This document shows positions 1 through 5,927 of a stretch of 7,113 nucleotides of DNA, one piece after another. The notes under the pieces were generated by a model that was given only the letters and a program-made list of their open reading frames with translations, made no database searches and was not told the origin of the DNA. Made by a program: the position numbers and the translations under genes. Within the stretch, counting starts at the first letter, position 1, and every line of letters starts with the position of its first letter. This stretch comes from an uncultured Methylocystaceae bacterium (GTDB lineage: Bacteria > Pseudomonadota > Alphaproteobacteria > Rhizobiales > Beijerinckiaceae): NCBI GenBank assembly GCA_945956975.1, contig CAMFKC010000114.1, positions 1-7,113 of the forward strand, written 5' to 3'.

Positions 1-45
1 GATTCATGAGCGTCTCGTGGGCTCGGAGATGTGTATAAGAGACAG
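1..45 (+). other. Untrimmed Nextera i7-side adapter (not genomic)
   Basis: Positions 27-45 read AGATGTGTATAAGAGACAG, the Tn5 mosaic end used in Nextera libraries. Positions 12-26 are the read-2 side extension that begins GTCTCGTGGG. The preceding bases fit the end of the P7 primer (GAT, 1-3) followed by an 8-base index, TCATGAGC (4-11), which as I recall is the reverse complement of Nextera XT index N714. Genomic sequence starts at 46. This is library sequence, not biology, and should be trimmed before any database deposition. Confidence 0.97.
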
Positions 46-254
46 GGATAGCGCCAGAGCGCGTAGACGCCGAGAAGGATCGCGCCGCCGATCGAGCGCA
101 GCGCGGCCTGCGTCATCGGCGGAATATCGACCATCGCGATCTTGGCGGTGACCTGGTTGAAGCCCCAGCTCGCGCAGAGCATGAGCACGACGAGGACGCC
201 GAGACGGTCGAGGTGACGCAATTGCCGATTCATCGGCGCATTGTGCACGGACAT
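46..254 (-). CDS. EamA/DMT-family transporter, N-terminal fragment
   Basis: This is a partial gene. It starts with ATG at 254 and runs off the left end of the genomic DNA, leaving 69 codons. The translation begins MSVHNAPMNRQLRHLDRLG, then has a hydrophobic helix (about residues 19-28) leading into ASWGFNQVTAK. A short loop (VDIPPMTQAALRS) and a second helix (IGGAILLGVYALW) follow. This is the N-terminal pattern of the drug/metabolite transporter superfamily (EamA domain): ten-helix inner-membrane carriers of metabolites or amino acids. The substrate cannot be deduced. An in-frame ATG at 233 (Met8) is an alternative start, and neither start has a convincing ribosome binding site. The gene lies just downstream of the nlpD terminator on the same strand, so it probably needs its own promoter, and only about 50 bases are available for it. 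Confidence 0.75.
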
Positions 255-275
255 GCGGCAGGCGCAGCCCGCCGA

Positions 276-298
276 TTGCGCATGAGGGGCCCGCGCAA
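276..298. repeat. Small inverted repeat upstream of the transporter gene
   Basis: TTGCGC (276-281) and GCGCAA (293-298) form a perfect 6-bp inverted repeat with an 11-base spacer. It lies between the nlpD terminator and the transporter start. It could be an operator, a secondary hairpin that assists termination, or chance in GC-rich DNA. Nothing else supports a function. Confidence 0.3.
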
Positions 299-303
299 AA
301 GAA

Positions 304-335
304 AAGCGGCGGCCCTTTCCTTGGAGCCGCCGCTT
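304..335 (-). terminator. Rho-independent terminator of the nlpD transcript
   Basis: AAGCGGCGGC (304-313) pairs perfectly with GCCGCCGCTT (326-335): a 10-bp, very GC-rich stem with a 12-base loop. Read on the minus strand, the stem is followed at once by a T-rich run (TTCTTTT, 303-297, continuing the TT at the stem base). It lies 45 bases past the nlpD stop codon. This is a classical intrinsic terminator for leftward transcription. Confidence 0.85.
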
Positions 336-339
336 ATTG

Positions 340-368
340 CCTCCGGAACGTGTCTCGCGGCCCGGAGG
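340..368 (-). repeat. Second hairpin just after the nlpD stop
   Basis: CCTCCGG (340-346) and CCGGAGG (362-368) form a 7-bp perfect stem with a 15-base loop. It begins 12 bases after the nlpD stop codon and is followed on the minus strand by the terminator. It has no T-run of its own, so it more likely protects the mRNA 3' end or helps termination than terminates by itself. Confidence 0.5.
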
Positions 369-380
369 AATTTGTAATGG

Positions 381-1736
381 TCAGAGACCCGCGAGATATC
401 CCGTCGGATCGACCGGGGTCGCGCCCTTGCGCAGTTCGAAGTGAACCTGCGGCGAGGAGACGTTGCCGGTCTGGCCGGCCTTGGCGATGGTCTGGCCGCG
501 CTTGACCGTGTCGCCGCGCTTCACGTCGAGTTCGCCGTTGTGGGCATAGGCGGACACGAAGCCGTTGGGATGCTGGATCAACACGAGGTTGCCGTAGCCC
601 TTCAACTCGCTGCCGGCGTATTTCACCACGCCGCCTTCGGCCGCCTTCACAGCCGTGCCCTCGGGCACTGCGATATTGATGCCGTCATTGCCGCCGGACT
701 TGAAGCCCTGGATGACGCGGCCGCGGGCGGGCCAGCGGAATTCCGGATTGGCGCTGTCGGTCGCGGCGGCCTTGGGCTCTTCCTTCGGCAGGCTGGCGGT
801 CGTCTCGGTGCGGTCGATCTCGATCTTGCGCGGTTCGGCCTTGGCCTGCGACGCAGGAGCCGGCGTCTCGACGGCCGCCTGCTTCTGGCGCACGGGCTTC
901 GGCTGCTCGGCCTTCGGCTGCGGCTTGATCGCCTCGGCCTTCACGACCTTCGCCTTCTCCTCGTGCTTCTTTTCCGCGACCTTCTTCTTGTCGACTACCT
1001 TCTTCTCCGGGGCGGCCTTGGCGGCCGGCGTCTCGTCCTCGTCGTCGTCCTTCTCGACCTTTGCAGTCTTAGACGACGTTTTGGCGACGGGATCGGGACC
1101 CTTCACGAGGTGGAATTTCTCCTTCGGCGCTTCCGGCTTCCGGGCCTCGACCTTTCTTGGCTCGGCCCTGACCGGTTCAGCTTTGGCGACGGGCGCGGGC
1201 GTCGCGGCATGAGTGGCGGCGGCGCGATAGACGGGGACGACAAGGCGCGCGCCCGGCTGGACCTGGGAGGCGCTGTTGAAGCCATTGACCCGCAGCAACG
1301 CGTCCTGTGGCACGCCGTAACGGCTCGCAAGCGCGCCGGCGCTCTCGCCCTGCGCGACGACGATGGGCGTGCCGCCCTCAGCGCTCCAGTGATCGACCGA
1401 AGCCGGGCTCATGCGCGAAAGCGGAGCCGGCGCGACCGGCCTCGCGGCCATCGGCTGCGGCGCGACATTGGGCGGCGGCAGAGAACCGGCGCCGGAAGGC
1501 GGCGCCAGCGGCTTGGATTCGATCCGCATCGAGGAGGACGATGGCGCGCGCGGCGCGATCGTGCCCGTCGGCGTGCGATCGACCGGACCAGACGAGGCCG
1601 TCTCGAACGGATTGGAGAAGGGATTGGAAGACAGCCGGGTTGCGTCGGAGCATCCGGTCAGAAGGGCCGCGGCGGCGGTTGCAACCAGCAAACGCAGACC
1701 GAGCCGAACGCTGAACAAGGGCTTGTTCTCACACAT
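381..1736 (-). CDS. nlpD: NlpD-like LysM/LytM (degenerate M23) lipoprotein, probable amidase activator
   Basis: The product is a 451-residue envelope protein. A lipoprotein signal peptide has a hydrophobic core at 16-26 and lipobox LTGC, with lipidated Cys29. A Pro/Ala-rich stretch follows, then a LysM peptidoglycan-binding domain (about 122-169). A long Lys/Glu/Ala/Pro-rich linker (170-331) includes an acidic patch, DDDEDE, at 230-235. A C-terminal LytM/M23 fold occupies 334-448. The usual zinc and catalytic residues are mostly lost: Asn350 and Asn354 replace the ligands His and Asp, and Gln430 replaces the first His of HxH; His399 and His433-equivalent His432 remain. Such degenerate LytM proteins (E. 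coli NlpD and EnvC, Caulobacter DipM) activate septal amidases rather than cut peptidoglycan, and I infer the same here. I chose ATG at 1736 because AGG (1746-1744) lies 7 bases upstream; a GTG at 1739 would add one residue. It is last in the surE-pcm-nlpD cluster. Confidence 0.85.
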   Translation of the reverse strand: MCENKPLFSVRLGLRLLVATAAAALLTGCSDATRLSSNPFSNPFETASSGPVDRTPTGTIAPRAPSSSSMRIESKPLAPPSGAGSLPPPNVAPQPMAARPVAPAPLSRMSPASVDHWSAEGGTPIVVAQGESAGALASRYGVPQDALLRVNGFNSASQVQPGARLVVPVYRAAATHAATPAPVAKAEPVRAEPRKVEARKPEAPKEKFHLVKGPDPVAKTSSKTAKVEKDDDEDETPAAKAAPEKKVVDKKKVAEKKHEEKAKVVKAEAIKPQPKAEQPKPVRQKQAAVETPAPASQAKAEPRKIEIDRTETTASLPKEEPKAAATDSANPEFRWPARGRVIQGFKSGGNDGINIAVPEGTAVKAAEGGVVKYAGSELKGYGNLVLIQHPNGFVSAYAHNGELDVKRGDTVKRGQTIAKAGQTGNVSSPQVHFELRKGATPVDPTGYLAGL

Positions 1737-1739
1737 CAC

Positions 1740-1860
1740 GCAACCTATCGAACGCCACTTTCTCGCCGTTATTAAGCGCGGTCGCGGTTAATGGACGGTT
1801 TAAGGTGAACGTTTCATCGTCAAAAAATTGGAAATGTTAAGTGTAACCGGGGGCTGCGCT
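1740..1860 (-). promoter_or_regulatory. AT-richer gap between pcm and nlpD, probable nlpD promoter region
   Basis: The 124-base gap is clearly AT-richer than the flanking genes. It holds four TTAA words (1772-1775, 1788-1791, 1800-1803, 1837-1840). Two of them are separated by 8 bases, close to but not equal to the CtrA box TTAA-N7-TTAA. A TTGACG that could act as a -35 lies at 1823-1818 on the minus strand, but no good -10 follows at the right distance. A short hairpin, GCGCT/AGCGC (1856-1869), overlaps the pcm stop and has no T-run. I see no convincing terminator, so nlpD may be both read through from pcm and served by its own promoter. Confidence 0.35.
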
Positions 1861-2511
1861 TTACAGCGCCTTGGATCCGCCGCTGAGAACGGCAGCGATT
1901 CGTCCCGCCCGGAACCGGCGCGCGAGGCCGCCGTCGGCATGAACGAGCGCGCAGGTTTCGCCCTGCCCCGTCTCGTCCGGCAGGCCGCACAGCATCAGGC
2001 CGCCGGGCGCCAGCGCGCCGAGAAGACGCGGCTCGGGCGAAGGCAGGAGCGCGTGGACGAGGATGCGATCGAACCGGCCGAAGGTTTCGGGCGCGGCGAG
2101 GCCATCTGCGCAATGGACGACCGCATTCTCCACGCCCAGCCGCGCGAGCCGCGCGTTCGCCTCCACGCTCAGCGCGCGGAACCGCTCGAATGCGACGACG
2201 TCGCGGGCCAGACGCGACAGGACGGCTGTCGAATAGCCAGACCCCGCGCCGATCTCCATCACGCGATGGCCGGCCTCGAGCTGCAGCGCCTCCAGCATGC
2301 CTGCGAGGTCGCCGGGCGCCTCCATCGTCTGGCCGCAGGCGATGGGCAGCGCGCAATTGCGTTGCGCGAGATCGCGCAGCGCGAAGGGGACGAAGATCTC
2401 GCGCTGCACCGTCTCGATCGCGCGCAGCACGTCGACGTCGCGGACGCCCGCCTGACGGAGCGCGAGCAGCAGCGCGCCGCGCGCCTCGATGGCGCCGCTG
2501 GGTTGATCCAT
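1861..2511 (-). CDS. pcm: Protein-L-isoaspartate O-methyltransferase (PCMT family)
   Basis: The product is 216 residues, the usual family length. It is a cytoplasmic enzyme that uses S-adenosylmethionine to methylate L-isoaspartyl residues in aged proteins and so start their repair. Visible signs are REIFVP (37-42), ALPIACGQTM (54-63), the SAM-binding motif I VMEIGAGSGYS (84-94), an acidic residue at the end of the next strand (Glu109 in VVAFER), and LAPGGLM (167-173). After GQTM, position 64 is Glu. From memory, related proteins have Ser or Thr there (GQTIS, GQTMT), and that residue is near the substrate site; activity should therefore be regarded as likely but not certain. The ATG lies 2 bases past the surE stop, so translation is probably coupled; GCTGAGG just before the ATG is a poor, too-close Shine-Dalgarno. 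An upstream extension of this frame across surE is a shadow. Confidence 0.9.
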   Translation of the reverse strand: MDQPSGAIEARGALLLALRQAGVRDVDVLRAIETVQREIFVPFALRDLAQRNCALPIACGQTMEAPGDLAGMLEALQLEAGHRVMEIGAGSGYSTAVLSRLARDVVAFERFRALSVEANARLARLGVENAVVHCADGLAAPETFGRFDRILVHALLPSPEPRLLGALAPGGLMLCGLPDETGQGETCALVHADGGLARRFRAGRIAAVLSGGSKAL

Positions 2512-2513
2512 CC

Positions 2514-3278
2514 TCAGCCCAGAACTTCGGCTAGCCTCGTCATGGTCGGCTCGTCCGTCATGTCGAGGCGCAGCGGGGTCACGGAGATTTTCTTCGCGGC
2601 CAGCGCCTCGAGATCCGTGCCCGCGCCCGGCGTATAGGGGCCGCGCTGGAAGGCGATCCAGTAATAGGGCACGCCGCGCCCGTCGTGCCGCGCATCGATG
2701 TCGAGCAATTCGGCCGAGCGCACGCCCTGGCAGGTGACCGCGACGCCGGCAACCTCTTCCGGGTTGCAATCGGGGAAATTGAGATTGACCAGCACGCCCG
2801 GCGGCATGCCCTCGGCGATGAGCTTCTTCAACAGCGCGGGCGCATGCGTCTCCGCGGTTTCCCAGATCGGATTGAAGCGCCCGACCGCCGGGCCATAGGC
2901 CTGCGACAGTGCGAAGGAGGGAATGCCGAGGATCGTGCCCTCGATCGCGCCGGCGACCGTGCCCGAATACGTCACGTCCTCGGCGACGTTCTGCCCACGA
3001 TTGACGCCGGACAGGACGATGTCGGGGCGCTTGTCCTTGAGGATGTTGCGCACGCCCATGATGACGCAATCGGTCGGCGTGCCGCGCACGGCGAAACGCC
3101 GCTCGCTGATCTGGCGCAGGCGCAGCGGATCCGAGAGCGACATGGAATGGGCGACGCCGGACTGGTCGGTTTCGGGGGCGACGGTGAAGACGTCATCCGA
3201 CAATTGCGCCGCGATCCGCTCGAGAACCTCGAGGCCGGGGCCATGGATGCCGTCGTCGTTTGTGATCAGAATTCGCAT
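2514..3278 (-). CDS. surE: 5'/3'-nucleotidase SurE
   Basis: The product is 254 residues, typical for SurE. This cytoplasmic, divalent-metal-dependent phosphatase acts on nucleoside 5'- and 3'-monophosphates and is linked to stationary-phase and stress survival. The protein begins MRILITNDDGIHGPGL; Asp8 and Asp9 of NDDG are metal ligands. Ser40 (PETDQSG) and Asn93 (SGVNRGQN) complete the metal site. The family signature GTPTDCV (66-72) and SGTVAGAIEG (105-114) are intact. I chose ATG at 3278 because NDDG follows immediately and AAGG (3288-3285) lies 6 bases upstream. The open frame continues far upstream, but that part is antisense to the kinase gene. pcm follows after 2 bases. Upstream is a plus-strand kinase instead of serS, so surE needs a promoter in the gap 3279-3419. 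Confidence 0.95.
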   Translation of the reverse strand: MRILITNDDGIHGPGLEVLERIAAQLSDDVFTVAPETDQSGVAHSMSLSDPLRLRQISERRFAVRGTPTDCVIMGVRNILKDKRPDIVLSGVNRGQNVAEDVTYSGTVAGAIEGTILGIPSFALSQAYGPAVGRFNPIWETAETHAPALLKKLIAEGMPPGVLVNLNFPDCNPEEVAGVAVTCQGVRSAELLDIDARHDGRGVPYYWIAFQRGPYTPGAGTDLEALAAKKISVTPLRLDMTDEPTMTRLAEVLG

Positions 3279-3419
3279 GGGCAGCCTTGTACGCGATTCT
3301 CGCGACGGCGGCACGACGCGGCAAAGGTGGCGCCCTGTGCGCTGACGACATATGTAGGCAGCTGTAGCATTGCGGGCAGGCGATCCTGGCGGCCCCGGAT
3401 TGCAGGGAACCGCAACGAC
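3279..3419. promoter_or_regulatory. Divergent intergenic region between surE and the histidine kinase gene
   Basis: Both genes start outward from this 141-base gap, so it must hold promoters for surE-pcm (leftward) and the kinase (rightward). The sequence shows the surE Shine-Dalgarno (AAGG on the minus strand, 3288-3285), the candidate kinase Shine-Dalgarno AGGGAA (3404-3409) and an 8-bp palindrome, ACATATGT (3348-3355). I could not find a confident -35/-10 pair on either strand. Confidence 0.4.
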
Positions 3420-4451
3420 TTGGCCTCCTATCTCGACAATTTTCCGCTGCAGAGGGTCAGCGCGCCGGCCCGCTTTGCGGCCACGCTTGCGATCTGGCTG
3501 GCGGCGCTGGCCTCGCGCTTCGCGGCGGACGATCTCCTGCCGCCGGGCTTTCCCTTCCTGACCTTCTTTCCCGCCGTCATGATCGCGACCTTCGTGATCG
3601 GCACAGCCTCCGGCATAATTGTCGCCGTCCTGAGCTTCCTGAGTTCCTGGTACATCTTCCTGCCGCCCCGCTACACGTTCTACCTCACGCCAGAGACCGC
3701 AACCGCGCTCGCCTTCTTCATTCTGGTCACGGGAATCGACATCCTCATCATCGACCTCCTGCAGAAGGCGCAGCGCTCGCTGCGCGCATCGCGGCAGGAG
3801 GCGATCGACCTCGCCCAGCAACGCGACATCCTGTTTCAGGACCTGCAACATCGCGTCGGCAACAATCTCGCGATGATCGCGGCCATGCTGAACTTCCAGG
3901 CCCGGTCCGAGCAATCCGAACAGGCGAGACGCTCGCTGCAATCGGCGGCGGAGCGGATGCGCACGATCGGCGAGATCAACCGGATCTTCTACAGCCCGGA
4001 CCGGGTCGAGCAGGAGCTCAACAGCGACTTCATCGAACGCCTTTCGCGCGCATGCCTGTCGGCCAATGGCGCGGACGAGCGCATCGAGATCGCCTCTGAC
4101 GTCACGCCGATCAGCGTGGACCAGACGGCCTTCCTCTCGATCGCGCTCACCTTGTTTGAAAGCATCAGCAACGCCGTCGAGCACGGCTATGCCGATGGCG
4201 CGCCAGGCGTCATTCGCGTGGAGGGACGGCGCGAGGCGGACCTCTACAGGCTGCGCATCATCGACGACGCCGGCCGCCTGCCCGACAATTTCGACCTGTC
4301 GAAAGCGCGCAGCGTGGGCCTGACGGTCATCAAGTCCTTCGCGGCCAAGCTCGGCGGCAGCTACGCGCTGAAACGCAGCCCGGAAGGCACGGTGGCGGAG
4401 TTTTCGTTCGCGCAGGGCATCGACGGCGCGGCGGCTATTCCTGCGGAGTGA
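3420..4451 (+). CDS. Membrane sensor histidine kinase, DUF4118 plus HisKA_2-type kinase
   Basis: The predicted product is 343 residues. Four hydrophobic helices (about 17-33, 44-60, 62-81, 94-113), with the motif FPFLTFFPAVM and FLPPRYTF, form a DUF4118-type membrane sensor like the KdpD core. The kinase part has H-box DLQHRVGNN (phospho-acceptor His144) of the HisKA_2 type, an N-box with Asn251 in FESISNAVEHG, a G1-like IDDAGRLP (281-288), and G2-like SVGLTVIKS (298-306). It should autophosphorylate and pass phosphate to a response regulator; none is encoded in the window, so it is an orphan here. The start is uncertain. I chose TTG at 3420, preceded by AGGGAA (3404-3409) with 10 bases between; GTG at 3327 would add 31 non-hydrophobic residues. 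The frame stays open much further upstream, antisense to surE. The signal is unknown. It interrupts the serS-surE neighbourhood on the opposite strand. Confidence 0.85.
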   Translation: MASYLDNFPLQRVSAPARFAATLAIWLAALASRFAADDLLPPGFPFLTFFPAVMIATFVIGTASGIIVAVLSFLSSWYIFLPPRYTFYLTPETATALAFFILVTGIDILIIDLLQKAQRSLRASRQEAIDLAQQRDILFQDLQHRVGNNLAMIAAMLNFQARSEQSEQARRSLQSAAERMRTIGEINRIFYSPDRVEQELNSDFIERLSRACLSANGADERIEIASDVTPISVDQTAFLSIALTLFESISNAVEHGYADGAPGVIRVEGRREADLYRLRIIDDAGRLPDNFDLSKARSVGLTVIKSFAAKLGGSYALKRSPEGTVAEFSFAQGIDGAAAIPAE

Positions 4452-5760
4452 TACGCTCCAGCCCGCCCATGTAGCCGCGCAGCACCGAGGGCACAGTCAC
4501 CGAGCCGTCCTCGTTCTGGTAGTTCTCGAGCACCGCCACCAGCGCGCGGCCGACCGCCACGCCCGAGCCGTTGAGCGTGGCGACGAAGCGCGGGCCTTTT
4601 GCATCCGCGGGGCGATAGCGCGCGTTCATGCGGCGGGCCTGGAAATCGCCGCAGACCGAGCAGGAGGAAATCTCGCGATACTTGCCCTGCCCCGGCAGCC
4701 AGACTTCGAGGTCGTAGGTCTTCTGGCTCGCAAAGCCCATGTCGCCGGTGCAGAGCACGACCTTGCGGTAGGGAAGCTCCAGCGCCTGCAGGATGGCCTC
4801 GGCGCAGCCAGTCATGCGCTCGTGTTCCTCCAGCGCCTGCTCGGGCGTGGTGATGGAGACGAGCTCGACCTTGTAGAACTGGTGCTGGCGGATCATGCCG
4901 CGCGTGTCCCGGCCCGCCGCCCCGGCTTCTGCGCGGAAGCAATAGGTGCCGGCGGTGAGTCGCATAGGGAGTTTGGACTCGTCGATGATGTTTTCACGCA
5001 CGAGGTTGGTGAGCGGGACTTCGGCAGTCGGCACCAGCCACCATTCCGACGCCTGCTCTTCCGCCTGCGCCGCGCCCGCCTGCCGGCCCGCAGTCACGGA
5101 AAACTGGTCGTCGCGAAACTTCGGCAGCTGCGCTGTCCCGAACATCGCATCATCTCGCACCAGCAGCGGCGGGGCAACTTCGCTATAGCCGTGCTTGTCG
5201 GTGTGCGTGTCGAGCATGAACTGCGCGAGGGCGCGTTCGAGGCGGGCGAGCTTGCCCTTCAGCACGACGAAGCGCGCGCCGGAAATCTTCGAGGCGCTTT
5301 CGAAATCCATCAGGCCGAGTTGTTCGCCGATGTCGAAATGCTCCTTCGGCGTGAAGGCGTAAGACTTCGGCTTGCCCCACTTCAGCACTTCGACATTGTC
5401 GTCCTCGTCCTTGCCTTCGGGCACGATGTCGAGCGGTGAGTTCGGGATTTCAGAGAGCGCCTTGGTGAGCGCTTCATTCGCCTCGCGCTCGGCCTGCTCC
5501 ATCGCGGGCCAGTGTTCTTTCAGGCTCGCGACTTCCGCCTTCAGCGCTTCGGCCTTGGCCGCGTCCTTCTCGCGCATGGCGAGGCCGATTTCCTTGGAGG
5601 CCGCGTTGCGGCGCTCCTGCGCTGTCTGGAGTTTGGCGATGGCCGCGCGCCTGTTGTCGTCGAGCGCGAGCAGCGTCGCCGACAGCGGCTCCAGCCCGCG
5701 GCGCCTGCGCGCAGTGTCGAAGGCTTCGGGATTGTCGCGGATGGCCTTGATGTCGAACAT
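4435..5760 (-). CDS. serS: Seryl-tRNA synthetase
   Basis: The product is 441 residues, close to bacterial SerRS length. This class II synthetase joins serine to tRNA-Ser (and to tRNA-Sec where present) in the cytoplasm. It starts MFDIKAIRDNPEAF. A charged coiled-coil arm that grips the tRNA long variable arm spans about 30-105. The catalytic domain shows the serine-binding TAE (245-247, PTAEVPLTN), motif 2 CFRAEAGAAGRDTRG (274-288) followed by IRQHQFYKVEL, the pair SCSVCGDFQARR (366-377), and motif 3 NGSGVAVGRALVAVLENY (397-414) with Arg405. All key residues appear intact. ATG at 5760 is chosen because the frame upstream of it is repeat sequence; GAGA (5768-5765) 6 bases upstream is a weak ribosome binding site. 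It lies downstream of tatC across a hairpin-rich repeat, and its last 17 bases overlap the end of the kinase gene. Confidence 0.97.
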   Translation of the reverse strand: MFDIKAIRDNPEAFDTARRRRGLEPLSATLLALDDNRRAAIAKLQTAQERRNAASKEIGLAMREKDAAKAEALKAEVASLKEHWPAMEQAEREANEALTKALSEIPNSPLDIVPEGKDEDDNVEVLKWGKPKSYAFTPKEHFDIGEQLGLMDFESASKISGARFVVLKGKLARLERALAQFMLDTHTDKHGYSEVAPPLLVRDDAMFGTAQLPKFRDDQFSVTAGRQAGAAQAEEQASEWWLVPTAEVPLTNLVRENIIDESKLPMRLTAGTYCFRAEAGAAGRDTRGMIRQHQFYKVELVSITTPEQALEEHERMTGCAEAILQALELPYRKVVLCTGDMGFASQKTYDLEVWLPGQGKYREISSCSVCGDFQARRMNARYRPADAKGPRFVATLNGSGVAVGRALVAVLENYQNEDGSVTVPSVLRGYMGGLERITPQE

Positions 5761-5780
5761 CTGAAATCTCGGGAGCGTCC

Positions 5781-5915
5781 CCTTCTCCCATGAAATGGGA
5801 GAAGGTGGCCCTCGCCTCGGCGAGGGTCGGATGAGGGCGATGCGGCGCTCGGGATGTGGAGAGGCCCTCATCCGCCACGCTTCGCGTGGCACCTTCTCCC
5901 GCAAGCGGGAGAAGG
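5781..5915. repeat. RIME-like mosaic palindromic element, two units in inverted orientation
   Basis: The 135 bp carry four local hairpins and one long-range pairing. CCTTCTCCCAT pairs with ATGGGAGAAGG (5781-5791/5795-5805); CCCTCGCC with GGCGAGGG (5809-5816/5819-5826); GCCACGC with GCGTGGC (5874-5880/5884-5890); CCTTCTCCCGC with GCGGGAGAAGG (5892-5902/5905-5915). CGGATGAGGGC (5828-5838) pairs with GCCCTCATCCG (5864-5874) across a 25-base centre. The right half, reverse-complemented, repeats the left: outer hairpin, T, inner hairpin, GGATGAGGGC. The words GGGAGAAGGTGG and GGATGAGGG are typical of the Rhizobium-specific intergenic mosaic elements (RIME) of Hyphomicrobiales; the family name is from memory. 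It fills nearly the whole tatC-serS gap: 12 bases after the tatC stop, 20 before the serS start. Confidence 0.85.
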
Positions 5916-5927
5916 GGTCAACTGCCC

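Noticed and set aside
441..1775. A 444-residue plus-strand open frame across the nlpD region
   Set aside because: It is antisense to a gene with clear lipobox, LysM and LytM domains. Its translation is low-complexity Arg/Leu/Gly sequence, as expected for a shadow in GC-rich DNA.
2512..3069. Upstream extension of the pcm frame, giving a 402-residue protein
   Set aside because: It lies over surE in another frame. Normal Pcm length and the position 2 bases after the surE stop support ATG 2511.
2685..3419. Upstream extension of the kinase frame, giving a 588-residue protein
   Set aside because: The first 245 codons are antisense to surE and translate to sequence with no family resemblance. The DUF4118 helices begin just after TTG 3420, which has a possible ribosome binding site.
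3279..4184. Upstream extension of the surE frame, giving a 556-residue protein
   Set aside because: The extra part is antisense to the kinase. SurE proteins begin at MRILITNDDG, and a good Shine-Dalgarno precedes that Met.
5781..5915. CRISPR array or intrinsic terminator after tatC
   Set aside because: The repeats are inverted hairpins, not direct repeats with unique spacers. None of the stems is followed by a T-run on the minus strand.
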